From: JAYVJH01 sp043777595
GTDB taxonomy: Bacteria; Bacteroidota; Bacteroidia; Cytophagales; Spirosomataceae
Assembly: GCA_043777595.1 (NCBI GenBank)
Contig: JAYWHT010000114.1
Span: 21,973 to 85,972, forward strand
Length of the DNA: 64,000 nucleotides
Direction: 5' to 3'
Shown here: in pieces, positions 53,563-63,243 of the stretch
Layout of the letters: each line of letters begins with the position of its first letter
How positions within the stretch are numbered: the stretch's first letter is position 1
Position numbers and translations under genes: made by a program
The notes under the pieces: generated by a model
Told to the model about the DNA's origin: nothing
Databases searched by the model: none
What the model saw: only the letters and a program-made list of their open reading frames with translations

Positions 53563-55786
53563 ATTGAGAGCTAAACAACACGACATAACCGACTGTGGGG
53601 CGGCTTGTTTGGCTTCGGTGGCGGCACATTATGAGCTGCGGTTGCCTATTGCCCGCATCAGGCAGTTGGCCAATACCGACCAAAAAGGCACTAACATTTT
53701 GGGTCTTTTGGAGGCTGCCGACAAATTGGGTTTTCAGGCCAAGGGCGTGCGAGGCACGTTTGAGAGCCTGTTCAAAATACCAAAACCCGCCATCGCCCAT
53801 GTAATGGTAAAAAGTCCGCGCGGCGTACCATCCCAAACCCCCGAAGTAGCCCCCCAGCCCCCGATGGGGACTTTTATTGCTCCCCCATCGGGGGCTGGGG
53901 GGCTGCATTACGTCGTCATTTACGAAACCACCCCCAAGTATATTTTGGTGATGGACCCGGGCGATGGTAAGTTTCATAAAAAAAGCCATGCTGATTTTAA
54001 GGCCATTTGGACGGGTGCGTTGGTACTGCTACTACCCGACGAAAGTTTTGAACGAGGCAATCAGAAAGTTTCGGTTGTGGCTCGTTTTTGGCAGTTGGTG
54101 CGGCCACACAAAACAGTGATGATTGAGGTATTGTTTGGGGCGATTATTTATACCATTTTGGGACTGGCTACGTCTATTTATGTTCAAAAAATCATCGACA
54201 ACGTACTGGTAGAAGGCAATCGTAGCCTGTTGAATCTGATGAGTGTCGGTATGATTATCATTGTGCTGGTGCAGTTGGTGATTGGTTCTATCAAAACCGT
54301 TTTTGCCCTCAAAACAGGCCAACAGATTGATGCTCAACTGATACTGGGCTACTACAAACACCTTTTGAAGCTACCCCAAACGTTTTTTGACACTATGAGA
54401 GTAGGCGAAATTATCTCACGGGTAAACGATGCCGTCAAGATTCGGGTATTTATCAATGACATTGCCCTTAGTTTGGTGGTGGACGTGTTTATTATTTTCT
54501 TCGCCTTTGGTTTAATGTTTACTTACGATTGGAAATTAGCGGCTATCATGCTGGCCATTATTCCATTTTATGCGCTGGCTTATGTTGTGGCCAATAAAAT
54601 TAACCGTAAAAATCAGCGCAAACTGATGGAAGATAGTGCAGAGTTAGAGTCGCAGTTGGTAGAATCGTTGAATATGGTGGGTACAATTAAACGTTTTGGG
54701 TTGGAAGAATTTACAAATCTCAAAACCGAAAACCGCTTTGTAGCCCTGCTCCGTACCATTTACCGAACATCTATAAATGGTTTGTATATTGGCAATTTTT
54801 CATCGTTGGTTACGAGCATTTTTACAGTTGTGTTGCTGTGGGTAGGGTCTCATTTTGTGTTGGACAACGAACTTACGCCTGGCGAATTGCTGTCGTTTTA
54901 CTCGCTCATTGGCTATTTTACAGGCCCAGCGGCTGGGCTAATTGGCATGAATAAAACACTACAAGATGCACTCATAGCGGCAGATAGGCTCTTTGAAATT
55001 GTGGACTTAGAGCGAGAAGCAACCGACAACAAAGTGCCACTAAAACCCGAAATGATTGGAGATATACGTTTTACTGACCTGTCGTTTCGGTATGGTTCTC
55101 GGGTTACGGTTTTTGACAAATTGACCCTGACGATTCCGAAATCTAAAATTACGGCCATTGTGGGCGAGAGCGGCAGCGGCAAATCGACTTTGTTGTCGTT
55201 GTTGCAAAATCTGTACCCACTCCGAGAAGGTACGATTCATATTGGCGACTACGACATCAAGCATTTGAGTAACGACAGCCTCCGTAAAGTAGTGGGCGTA
55301 GTACCTCAAAAAGTTGATTTATTTGCTGGTACAATCATCGAAAACATAGCACTCGGCGAGTTTGAACCCGACATGAAAAAGGTAATTGGCTATTGCAATA
55401 TGTTGGGAATCATTGACTTCATTGAAAAACTACCCAACGGCTTTCAAACTCAACTCGGCGAAAACGGCACAAATCTATCGGGCGGCCAACGTCAGCGGTT
55501 GGCTATTGCACGGGCGTTGTACTTAGAACCAAAAATCCTAATTTTGGACGAGGCCACTTCGGCCTTAGATTCTATTTCGGAGCAGTTTGTCCAAAAAACC
55601 ATTCGGCTACTTTCGCAGCAAGGCGTAACAGTAATACTCATTGCTCACCGCCTCAGTACCATCAAAAATGCTGACAAAATCATAGCCCTCGAAGATGGTA
55701 AAGTCATAGAAGAAGGCTCACATTACGAGTTATTGACAAATCAACAGGTTTATAACAAACTCTGGCAAAGCCAAATGGCCAACTGA
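53516..55786 (+). CDS. C39-peptidase ABC exporter (PCAT)
   Basis: A 756-residue bacteriocin-type exporter that cuts leaders at Gly-Gly and pumps the core out. Peptidase domain: Gln21 and Cys27 in KQHDITDCGAAC, His131 in LHYVVIYE, Asp147 in VMDPGDG. Six membrane segments follow (VLFGAIIYTILGLATSIYVQ, DVFIIFFAFGLMFTYDWKLA and others), then the ATPase: Walker A VGESGSGKSTLLSLLQ, signature LSGGQRQRLAIARAL, Walker B ILILDEATSALDS. Residues 100-129 are a Pro/Gly-rich insertion from a palindrome, between the Cys and His of the active site. Start chosen at 53516; an upstream frame from 53459 overlaps HlyD. Confidence 0.92.
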   Translation: MINLFKNSPFGGRGAGLRAKQHDITDCGAACLASVAAHYELRLPIARIRQLANTDQKGTNILGLLEAADKLGFQAKGVRGTFESLFKIPKPAIAHVMVKSPRGVPSQTPEVAPQPPMGTFIAPPSGAGGLHYVVIYETTPKYILVMDPGDGKFHKKSHADFKAIWTGALVLLLPDESFERGNQKVSVVARFWQLVRPHKTVMIEVLFGAIIYTILGLATSIYVQKIIDNVLVEGNRSLLNLMSVGMIIIVLVQLVIGSIKTVFALKTGQQIDAQLILGYYKHLLKLPQTFFDTMRVGEIISRVNDAVKIRVFINDIALSLVVDVFIIFFAFGLMFTYDWKLAAIMLAIIPFYALAYVVANKINRKNQRKLMEDSAELESQLVESLNMVGTIKRFGLEEFTNLKTENRFVALLRTIYRTSINGLYIGNFSSLVTSIFTVVLLWVGSHFVLDNELTPGELLSFYSLIGYFTGPAAGLIGMNKTLQDALIAADRLFEIVDLEREATDNKVPLKPEMIGDIRFTDLSFRYGSRVTVFDKLTLTIPKSKITAIVGESGSGKSTLLSLLQNLYPLREGTIHIGDYDIKHLSNDSLRKVVGVVPQKVDLFAGTIIENIALGEFEPDMKKVIGYCNMLGIIDFIEKLPNGFQTQLGENGTNLSGGQRQRLAIARALYLEPKILILDEATSALDSISEQFVQKTIRLLSQQGVTVILIAHRLSTIKNADKIIALEDGKVIEEGSHYELLTNQQVYNKLWQSQMAN
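53848..53904. repeat. GC-rich palindrome inside the peptidase domain
   Basis: Arms agccccccagcccccgatgg (then gga, 53848-53870) and tcccccatcgggggctgggg (then ggct, 53881-53904) pair with one extra base. The reading frame passes through it. Same family as 42593 and 53470. Confidence 0.85.
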
Positions 55787-55795
55787 ATTACATTT

Positions 55796-55914
55796 TCACC
55801 CCAAAACTTCTAAAATTACCTCACAAGCGGCTCTGATTTCGGTTTCGGTGATGGTAAGCGGTGGAGCGATTCGCATAGCATTATCACAAAACAAAAACCA
55901 ATCAGTAATTTTAC
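55796..55914 (-). pseudogene. C-terminal fragment of a class III aminotransferase
   Basis: Thirty-eight codons on the minus strand: KITDWFLFCDNAMRIAPPLT then ITETEIRAACEVILEVLG and stop. This is the C-terminal signature of ornithine/acetylornithine-type aminotransferases (RIAPPLTIT...EI). The N-terminal and PLP-binding parts are absent; upstream the frame runs into the hairpin at 55918-55941. A relic. Confidence 0.65.
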
Positions 55915-55917
55915 GTG

Positions 55918-55941
55918 CTGTCGGGTGTTTCCACCCGACAG
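55918..55941. repeat. Hairpin ctgtcgggtg-tttc-cacccgacag
   Basis: A 10-bp perfect stem with a 4-base loop, at the break of the aminotransferase fragment. Degenerate relative near 32584. Its design (TGT(C/T)GGTG-type stem, T-rich loop) parallels the gttggtgttttcaccaac hairpins. Confidence 0.75.
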
Positions 55942-55959
55942 TTATTAATTGCTAAAACC

Positions 55960-56458
55960 ATGAAAAGATTTTGTTCATTGAGTATCGCTATTGTATTTGC
56001 TATGACAATGATAGCCTGCGAACCAACTTACATTACTGACGAGGATTTGCTAAAACAAACGCCATACAAAGGTAAAGTTAGGAGCGAAAGTAAGATTATT
56101 GAAAACGGACTTCTATATGTGATGGAAAAAAAATGTTGGTGGCGGTCGTAACTATTTTTTCAACTGTCCTACTTGCGAAGAGTCTTTTTTGTTTCTTATC
56201 TGTGATGTAGATTGTAACGAATACGTTGATAAGTCTGAGTGGGATTCTAAAACCAATTCTTTTGCTTTCTTAGTGAGAAGTAAGTTTCAAACAAATTTCC
56301 AGACCAAAAACAGGCTTATTATCTACAAAATTGTAAACGACAAACAAGTCAAGCTATTAGACACGGTAAAAGATGTCTATAAAACGTTTAGATTTGAGGG
56401 CAATAAATTTGTATATGTTTTGGAAGATGGAACTGAAAAAACGATTGGCTTGATGTAA
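55960..56458 (+). pseudogene. Lipoprotein gene with a frameshift in an A8 run
   Basis: The first part encodes a lipoprotein signal (MKRFCSLSIAIVFAMTMIAC) and EPTYITDEDLLKQTPYKGKV up to GLLYVMEKK. After aaaaaaaa at 56126-56133 the frame shifts. Removing one A joins it to GGGRNYFFNCPTCEESFLFL and on through the VDKSEWDSK stretch to TVKDVYKTFRFEGNKFVYVL and the stop at 56458. The restored protein would have about 165 residues. No family recognised. Homopolymer error, phase variation or a true mutation are all possible. Confidence 0.65.
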
Positions 56459-56486
56459 AATTAGGCCACCGAACAGGTTGCCTAAT

Positions 56487-58955
56487 TTACCCCAAATAAC
56501 TACCAATACTCACAATATCTGCAAAGACACCCGAAGCCGTTACGTCTGCACCTGCGCCCGGGCCTTTGATAACGAGCGGACGGTTGTTGTAGCGGTCAGT
56601 CGTAAACGATACAATATTGTCGGCACCAGATAACGAATAAAAAGGGTGGTCTGGGCTTACTGTCGTCAATTTAAGCGTAGCTTTTCCGTTTTCTAAACTC
56701 GCAATGTATCGCAGTACACCTCCCGTTTTGGCTGCTTTGTCAATCAGGTTAGCAAAATAATTATCTGATTGTTGCAATTCCACAAAGAAGTCATCTACGG
56801 ATCTGGCTTCGAGGCAATTTTTTGGTAAAATCGGGTCAATCACTACGTCCGATGGTTCGAGTGGGAGGCCAGTTTCACGGGCCAAAATCAAAATCTTGCG
56901 AGCTACGTCCATACCGCTGAGGTCGTCTCGTGGGTCGGGTTCGGTATATCCCTTGGCTTTGGCATCGGCCACAATATCGACAAAAGCCGTGTCGGGTTTG
57001 AAATTATTGAAAATAAAAGACAACGTTCCCGACAATATAGCCTCAATTTTTATAAATTTATCGCCACTCGCTATCAACCCTTGAATGGTATTGATAATCG
57101 GCAACCCTGCACCTACATTGGTCTCATACAAAAACTTGACACCTCGCTCAATAGCCGTTTTTTGCAGTTGTTTATAGTCAGAATACGACCCCGAGTTGGC
57201 TACTTTGTTGGGCGTAACAACCGACACACTTGCGTTGAGGAGTTCGTGGTAAAATTCTGTAATTTCTTTGTCAGACGTACAATCTATAAAAACACTATTT
57301 GGCAAGTTATATTCACGGATTCGCTGCACGTAAGCCGTTAGGCTCGTAGTTTTGCCATCTTCGTCCATTTCTTGCCGCCAATTTTTGAGGTCAATACCAT
57401 CAAGGTTGAGCAACATTTTTTTACTTCGGGCTATGCCTACCAAGTTTATTCGGAGCAATTTTTCTTTTTTCAAGTAATCTGCTTGTTTTGCCAACTGTTC
57501 GAGTAGCGCACCGCCAATGAGTCCAGTTCCGACCAAAAACAAATTGAGTGTACGGGCCTCTGACTGAAAAAATACCCCATGAATGGCATTGAGGGCTTTT
57601 GATAAATCTTTTTTGCCAATCACTACCGAAATATTCAATTCAGACGAGCCTTGTGCCGTGGCCACAACGTTGATACCATTTTTGCCTAATGCCGTAAACA
57701 ACTTACCTGACACTCCCGTACTGCGTCTCATGCCTTCGCCTACTATTGCAATGATTGATAGGCTTTTGTCTATCTGAATACCATCTTTGTCAATATCGCC
57801 AGCGGCTATTTCTGGCGCAAAAACACCGTCTAATATTTCCTTGGCTCGGTCGGCTTGTTTGGGGTCAATGGCAAAACATATCGAATGTTCGGACGATGCC
57901 TGCGATATAAGAATAACACTAATTTTATGTCTGGAAAGTGCCGAAAACAATCGTGCCGATACACCAGCAACTCCTACCAAGCCGCTACCTTGTACGTTTA
58001 CGAGCGCAATATCATCAATCGAGCTAATACCAGTTATGGCATAAGGGGTTTCTTCGGCGCTATGGCTCACGGTCGTTCCGCCGAAGGTCGTATTGAAAGT
58101 ATTTAGTATTTTTAGTGGAATATTTTTGTTGAAAGCAGGCTGTAAACTGGGTGGATAGATAACTTTTGCCCCAAAATGACTTAACTCCATCGCCTCGGCA
58201 TAGGTAATAGTAGGAATCGTAAAAGCGTTCGGCACTTTGCGAGGGTCAGCCGTCATCATGCCGTCCACGTCTGTCCAAATCTCAATTACCTCGGCATTGA
58301 GAGCTGCACCAAAAATCGAACCAGTATAGTCAGACCCACCTCGCCCAAGGGTTGTAGTGATGCCTTCTGCCGTTGAGGCAATAAAACCCGTGATACATTG
58401 CAAGGCCGTTTTGTTGTCAAAATGTGCCTTGATTTGACTATTTGTTATTTCAAAATTTACTTCGGCATAGCTGTAATGGTTGTTAGTTTGAATCAAGGTG
58501 CGGGCGTCGCAAAAGTCGGCATCAATGCCATTGCTTTTGAGTGCTTCTGTAATGATTGTAGTCGAAAGTCGCTCCCCAAAACTCATCAGCAAGTCCAGCG
58601 ACCGCAGTGAGAGTTCTCTCAATAGGTGTACTCCTTTCAATAAATCTTCTAATTCATTGATTAAACCCCGCACTTTGGCAATGGCACTGCCTTGGTTTTT
58701 GACATCAATCAAGCCTCGAACGGCACTAAAATGACGGTCTTCTACCAATTTGAGCATTTCCAAATACTCGGTCGAGTTTTTGTTATTTGTAGCCATTCGA
58801 CCGATTTCGATGAGTTTATTAGTTATGCCGCTCATAGCCGAATAAACAACTGCAACACGCTGACCGCTTTCTATCTCGTTTTTGATAATCGACACTACCT
58901 GCTTGATGCTCTCGACAGAGCCGCACGACGTGCCGCCAAATTTTAATACTTTCAT
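56487..58955 (-). CDS. thrA: Bifunctional aspartokinase/homoserine dehydrogenase
   Basis: First and third steps of threonine/methionine synthesis from aspartate. 822 residues: aspartokinase domain (KFGGTSCGSVESI at the start, TLGRGGSDYTGSIFGAALNA), two ACT regulatory domains (residues about 310-460, including SIIAIVGEGMRRSTGVSGKL), then homoserine dehydrogenase with NAD-binding LVGTGLIGGALLEQLAKQ, VTPNKVANSGSYSDYK, NVGAGLPIINTIQGLIASGD and GTLSFIFNNFKP. No leader peptide or riboswitch is apparent in the 96 bases upstream. thrB and thrC are not in the window. Confidence 0.96.
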   Translation of the reverse strand: MKVLKFGGTSCGSVESIKQVVSIIKNEIESGQRVAVVYSAMSGITNKLIEIGRMATNNKNSTEYLEMLKLVEDRHFSAVRGLIDVKNQGSAIAKVRGLINELEDLLKGVHLLRELSLRSLDLLMSFGERLSTTIITEALKSNGIDADFCDARTLIQTNNHYSYAEVNFEITNSQIKAHFDNKTALQCITGFIASTAEGITTTLGRGGSDYTGSIFGAALNAEVIEIWTDVDGMMTADPRKVPNAFTIPTITYAEAMELSHFGAKVIYPPSLQPAFNKNIPLKILNTFNTTFGGTTVSHSAEETPYAITGISSIDDIALVNVQGSGLVGVAGVSARLFSALSRHKISVILISQASSEHSICFAIDPKQADRAKEILDGVFAPEIAAGDIDKDGIQIDKSLSIIAIVGEGMRRSTGVSGKLFTALGKNGINVVATAQGSSELNISVVIGKKDLSKALNAIHGVFFQSEARTLNLFLVGTGLIGGALLEQLAKQADYLKKEKLLRINLVGIARSKKMLLNLDGIDLKNWRQEMDEDGKTTSLTAYVQRIREYNLPNSVFIDCTSDKEITEFYHELLNASVSVVTPNKVANSGSYSDYKQLQKTAIERGVKFLYETNVGAGLPIINTIQGLIASGDKFIKIEAILSGTLSFIFNNFKPDTAFVDIVADAKAKGYTEPDPRDDLSGMDVARKILILARETGLPLEPSDVVIDPILPKNCLEARSVDDFFVELQQSDNYFANLIDKAAKTGGVLRYIASLENGKATLKLTTVSPDHPFYSLSGADNIVSFTTDRYNNRPLVIKGPGAGADVTASGVFADIVSIGSYLG

Positions 58956-59051
58956 TTATAATAACTTATATGCGTGATTTTTTTTATTGACCTACAAAAA
59001 TATAGAATAATATCTAAATCGAAGACTCATAATATCGCAATCTTGCCAAAC

Positions 59052-60065
59052 TCACAGAATGGCCCCAATCTGTTTTTGAACAAAATCATAATCAAACTCG
59101 GCGCAAGTGCGGCCTGCTTGCCTGACGATAGTAGCATTTGAGCCGTCTTGGTATTGGCCAGAATAAGGCATCTGCCCTTCAAAATTATTCAAACGACCAA
59201 TCAATAAAATACCATAAACCCCAACAGCATTGGCCAAATGTGCTGGGCCGCTGTCAATACCCACAAAAAACTTGGCTTGGCCAATGACTTCAGCAGTCTC
59301 CAAAATCGAATACCGACCGCAGAGATTTGTATATTTGGGGTTGCTGATAGTGTTCTTGCTTTTTAAGCCAATCTCAGCTACCTCAAAGCCACGTCCAATT
59401 AGCCACTCAATGAGCCGCTCCCAGTTTTCGACAGTCCAGTCTTTGGCATCAAAGTTAGAATTACAATGTATGACAACCAGATTTTTGGGTAAATTGAGTT
59501 TGTTTATTTTTGTTTTAACATAATCTGGAACGTAAACTCGTGGCGCAATACTGTCTTCGATTGGCAAACCGCCTACTGTCTGAAAAGTATGGAGTAGATT
59601 GTGTTTACTAAAATAATTAAAAACAGTAATTCCTTTTTGGGTAGCAATTAGGTTTTCGTGTTTACGATTGGTAACGGTGTCGAGGTTACTTTGCCAAAAT
59701 TCTAAGTTATAAACTTGATTAAAAATACCTGACTGACAGACGATTATACGCCTCAATACAGAACTTTGCCCCCAGACTTGGTTTATTTCGGGGTGGTTAG
59801 TTACTAATTCTGCAAAAACAGGCTTCACAAACCAAACGATATGCGCTGTCGGGTACAATGCCCTCACTTGTCGAGCGATAGGTTCGGCAGCTACAATATC
59901 GCCAAAGTGTTCGGTTCTGACGATGGCAATGAGTGGTCGCCTAATCTTGATTTTTAGTAACCAAAACCCAGCAACATCTACCCAACCAAGGCACGTTTCT
60001 CTGAATATATAAGTGTATTTGCGATAGCGATGTAGCCACAAAGCCCAAAAGGTAGTCCAGTTCAT
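59052..60065 (-). CDS. Family 9 glycosyltransferase (heptosyltransferase-like)
   Basis: A 337-residue GT9 enzyme of the LPS core-assembly group. Visible motifs: IAIVRTEHFGDIVAAEPIAR at the N-terminal Rossmann domain, VVIHCNSNFDAKDWTVENWE near the middle and VGIDSGPAHLANAVGVYGIL in the C-terminal nucleotide-binding domain. The ATG at 60065 is chosen over a GTG at 60071. Likely transfers heptose or a related sugar to lipid A core; works in the inner leaflet. Confidence 0.85.
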   Translation of the reverse strand: MNWTTFWALWLHRYRKYTYIFRETCLGWVDVAGFWLLKIKIRRPLIAIVRTEHFGDIVAAEPIARQVRALYPTAHIVWFVKPVFAELVTNHPEINQVWGQSSVLRRIIVCQSGIFNQVYNLEFWQSNLDTVTNRKHENLIATQKGITVFNYFSKHNLLHTFQTVGGLPIEDSIAPRVYVPDYVKTKINKLNLPKNLVVIHCNSNFDAKDWTVENWERLIEWLIGRGFEVAEIGLKSKNTISNPKYTNLCGRYSILETAEVIGQAKFFVGIDSGPAHLANAVGVYGILLIGRLNNFEGQMPYSGQYQDGSNATIVRQAGRTCAEFDYDFVQKQIGAIL

Positions 60066-60177
60066 GGCCACAAAGTTAAAGACAGATTATGATTGTTACC
60101 GCTTTTGGTCTAAATTCTGTTAATTTTACATTTTAATTAGCTCAAATATAGCAAACGCCCCAACCCACACCACGAGA

Positions 60178-62847
60178 ATGAACCAAACGGCAGAAAAAAA
60201 ACGACTCAATCTAAGAAACGATAACAAAGGCTGGAAAAAATGGGGGCCATATCTCGCCGAACGTCAATGGGGAACTGTCCGTGAAGATTACAGTTATTGG
60301 GGCGACACCTGGGGTTTTATCTCGCACGATGCCGCTCGGTCTTACGCCTATCGCTGGGGCGAAGAAGGAATCGGGGGTATTTCAGACAACAAAGGACATA
60401 TATGTATGGCATTTGCATTCTGGAATCACCATGACCCTATCTTAAAAGAACGCTACTTTGGTCTCACAGGCTCAGAAGGTAATCATGGCGAAGACGTAAA
60501 AGAACTCTATTATTATTTGGACAGTACGCCAACACATTCGTACATGAAAATGCTGTATAAATATCCGCAGCAAAAATTTCCGTATTCAAAAATATCAGAA
60601 GAAAATGGCAAACGCAGCAGAAACGATGGCGAATATGAAATAATAGATACAGGTATTTTTGACGACAATCGTTACTTTGATATATACATAGAGTATGCAA
60701 AAGCCGATGAGAACGATTTGCTGATAAAAATCACAGCCCACAACAGATACAAAAAAGCAGCACCGCTAACTATCTTGCCAACGTTATGGTTCAGAAATAC
60801 ATGGAGTTGGGGTTATGATAAATACAAATATAAGCCAATTCTGAACGGTGTTGCCAACAGTCAAATTGAAATCAATCATAGACAACTCGGCAAATATAAA
60901 TTGTATTTAGAAAATGCCGATGAACTACTATTTTGTGAAAATGAAACAAATACAGAGCGGTTATTTGCCCAAAAAAACGAAACAGCTTTTCCCAAAGACA
61001 GTATTAACGACTATGTAGTAAAAGGCAAAACTGAAACCGTCAATCCCAATCACATAGGTTCAAAGGCAGCGGGTCATTACAAAAAATCAATCCCAGCAGG
61101 CGAAAGTGTCGAAATCAGACTGCGTTTTTCCAGCCAAACCTACCTACAACGTCCATTTGAGGACTTTGATACAATTTTTGAACAACGAATGGCTGAGGCA
61201 GATGAATTTTATGCTCATTCTCAACAAAATATCAAAGACCAAGAGTCAAAAGACATTCAACGGCAAGCCTTTGCTGGAATGTTATGGAACAAACAATTTT
61301 ATTATTACAACGTAAACGAATGGCTCAAAGGCGACCCCAATATGCCATTTGAGTTCAAAGGGCGATTCCAGCCACGTAACCTGCAATGGAAACACATGTA
61401 CACGGCCAATATCCTGTCTATGCCCGATAAGTGGGAATACCCTTGGTTTGCTGCCTGGGACTTGGCTTTTCATACCGTTACCTTGGCACGTTTAGATGCC
61501 GATTTTGCCAAACGTCAGCTCGCCGTTGTTCTCAGAGAATATTACATGCACCCAAATGGCCAAATACCAGCTTATGAGTGGAACTTTACCGACGTAAACC
61601 CACCCGTACACGCTTGGGCAACTTGGAAAGTATATGAAATAGACAAAGAACTGAATGGGGTGGGGGACATAGAGTTTCTGGAACGTATTTTTCATAAATT
61701 ACTTCTAAACTTCACTTGGTGGGTCAATCGCAAAGACGACGAAGGTAATAATGTATTTTCAGGAGGGTTTTTGGGCTTAGATAACATAGGAGTCTTTGAC
61801 CGTAGCGCAGAGCTACCAACAGGTGGCCGCCTCGAACAAGCCGATGGAACAGGCTGGATGGCTATGTTTACCCTTAATATGCTACGAATTTCTTGTGAAA
61901 TAGCACTCACTCGGCCAGCCTATCAAGACATGGCGTCCAAGTTTTTTGAACATTTTTTACATATTGCCGCAGCCATGCAAGCCCTCGGCGACCAGAAAAT
62001 TAGCCTCTGGGACGAACAAGACCAGTTTTATTACGACGTATTGCATACACCCGACGGCCAAAGCCAGCTATTAAAAATTCGGTCAATGGTCGGCCTCATT
62101 CCGCTTTTTGCCGTACAAGTTTTAGACGAAGAACTATTATCAAAACTACCAGATTTTAAACGCCGAGTAGAATGGGTACTAACCAATCGTCCAGATTTGG
62201 CCTCCTTGGTCTCCAGATGGCACGAGCCAGGCAAAGGCGAAACTCACCTACTATCGCTATTGCGAGGCCACCGAATGAAAATGCTATTGAAACGAATGTT
62301 CGACGAAAACGAGTTTTTGTCAGACTATGGCATCAGGTCAATGTCAAAATACCATGAAAAGAAACCGTATGAGTTTCCTGTCAATGGTAATGTTTTTCGG
62401 GTACAATACACCCCAGCAGAGTCAGAACTAAGTATATTTGGGGGCAATTCAAACTGGCGAGGTCCAGTCTGGTTTCCACTCAACTTCCTAATTGTCGATT
62501 CATTGCTTAAATTCTATGAATATTATGGCGACGATTATGAAGTAGAATACCCAACCAACTCGGGCCAGGTGATTAATATTAAAGAAGCCGCACTACAATT
62601 ATCGCAACGGCTGACCAATATCTTTGTCAGAGACAAAGACAATAATTTACCAGTTTACAATTCACATAAAAAAATGCAAGACGACCCATTCTTTCAAAAC
62701 TTGTATTTATTCTACGAGTATTTTCATGGTGACAATGGCAGTGGCCTCGGAGCAGCACACCAGACAGGCTGGACGGGTCTCGTTGCCGATCTAATACAAT
62801 ACCTAAACCAACCACACAATGATAGAACAACAACAACTCAAAACTGA
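60178..62847 (+). CDS. GH63-like glucosidase (MGH1-type)
   Basis: An 889-residue alpha-glycosidase with an (alpha/alpha)6 barrel. Typical family segments: KWGPYLAERQWGTVREDYSY, EEGIGGISDNKGHICMAFAF, YPWFAAWDLAFHTVTLARLD, LPTGGRLEQADGTGWMAMFT, GNSNWRGPVWFPLNFLIVDS. The family includes glucosyl hydrolases such as mannosylglycerate hydrolase-like and eukaryotic processing glucosidase I relatives. No signal peptide, so it probably acts on cytoplasmic oligosaccharides. Overlaps the next gene by 29 bases. Confidence 0.88.
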   Translation: MNQTAEKKRLNLRNDNKGWKKWGPYLAERQWGTVREDYSYWGDTWGFISHDAARSYAYRWGEEGIGGISDNKGHICMAFAFWNHHDPILKERYFGLTGSEGNHGEDVKELYYYLDSTPTHSYMKMLYKYPQQKFPYSKISEENGKRSRNDGEYEIIDTGIFDDNRYFDIYIEYAKADENDLLIKITAHNRYKKAAPLTILPTLWFRNTWSWGYDKYKYKPILNGVANSQIEINHRQLGKYKLYLENADELLFCENETNTERLFAQKNETAFPKDSINDYVVKGKTETVNPNHIGSKAAGHYKKSIPAGESVEIRLRFSSQTYLQRPFEDFDTIFEQRMAEADEFYAHSQQNIKDQESKDIQRQAFAGMLWNKQFYYYNVNEWLKGDPNMPFEFKGRFQPRNLQWKHMYTANILSMPDKWEYPWFAAWDLAFHTVTLARLDADFAKRQLAVVLREYYMHPNGQIPAYEWNFTDVNPPVHAWATWKVYEIDKELNGVGDIEFLERIFHKLLLNFTWWVNRKDDEGNNVFSGGFLGLDNIGVFDRSAELPTGGRLEQADGTGWMAMFTLNMLRISCEIALTRPAYQDMASKFFEHFLHIAAAMQALGDQKISLWDEQDQFYYDVLHTPDGQSQLLKIRSMVGLIPLFAVQVLDEELLSKLPDFKRRVEWVLTNRPDLASLVSRWHEPGKGETHLLSLLRGHRMKMLLKRMFDENEFLSDYGIRSMSKYHEKKPYEFPVNGNVFRVQYTPAESELSIFGGNSNWRGPVWFPLNFLIVDSLLKFYEYYGDDYEVEYPTNSGQVINIKEAALQLSQRLTNIFVRDKDNNLPVYNSHKKMQDDPFFQNLYLFYEYFHGDNGSGLGAAHQTGWTGLVADLIQYLNQPHNDRTTTTQN

Positions 62848-63172
62848 TTGGAATGACTTGCTTGATTTGCTCGAACAATCAATCGGCAAACGCCCCACCG
62901 ACCTCAATGCAGTTCTATTTTTAATAGGACTACAAGAACTCGGTAAAGGACCGCTCAATTTTAGTAAAGAACAAAAGCAAGACTTAATGCACATTGCAAC
63001 CTGCAAAGTGCTAAGTTTATCGGGTTATTACGAACTCGAAGGCTTAGATTCAGAGGGGTGGCCTCATTGGAAACCAGCCGAAAAACTACCGCATATCAAT
63101 TTGATGACCCAAGAAAGCCTACTCAAAGTTCATGTTATTAAATATTTTAAAGAAGACCTAAATTATTTTTAG
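62819..63172 (+). CDS. Conserved hypothetical protein
   Basis: A 117-residue soluble protein. It begins MIEQQQLKTDWNDLLDLLEQ and contains DLNAVLFLIGLQELGKGPLN, FSKEQKQDLMHIATCKVLSL, SGYYELEGLDSEGWPHWKPA. It starts within the glucosidase gene in another frame and is probably translationally coupled. It resembles a Bacteroidota family of unknown function, known to me only by pattern. Confidence 0.75.
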   Translation: MIEQQQLKTDWNDLLDLLEQSIGKRPTDLNAVLFLIGLQELGKGPLNFSKEQKQDLMHIATCKVLSLSGYYELEGLDSEGWPHWKPAEKLPHINLMTQESLLKVHVIKYFKEDLNYF

Positions 63173-63243
63173 CAGTTATCATATTGTATGTCAATACTTT
63201 AAAAGCAACAGTTGAAATAAACGTTTTTTTTGATTGTCGCTTC

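Noticed and set aside
58956..59051. Riboswitch or leader peptide upstream of thrA
   Set aside because: The 96 bases are AT-rich without Thr/Ile codon runs or a lysine-riboswitch-like structure.
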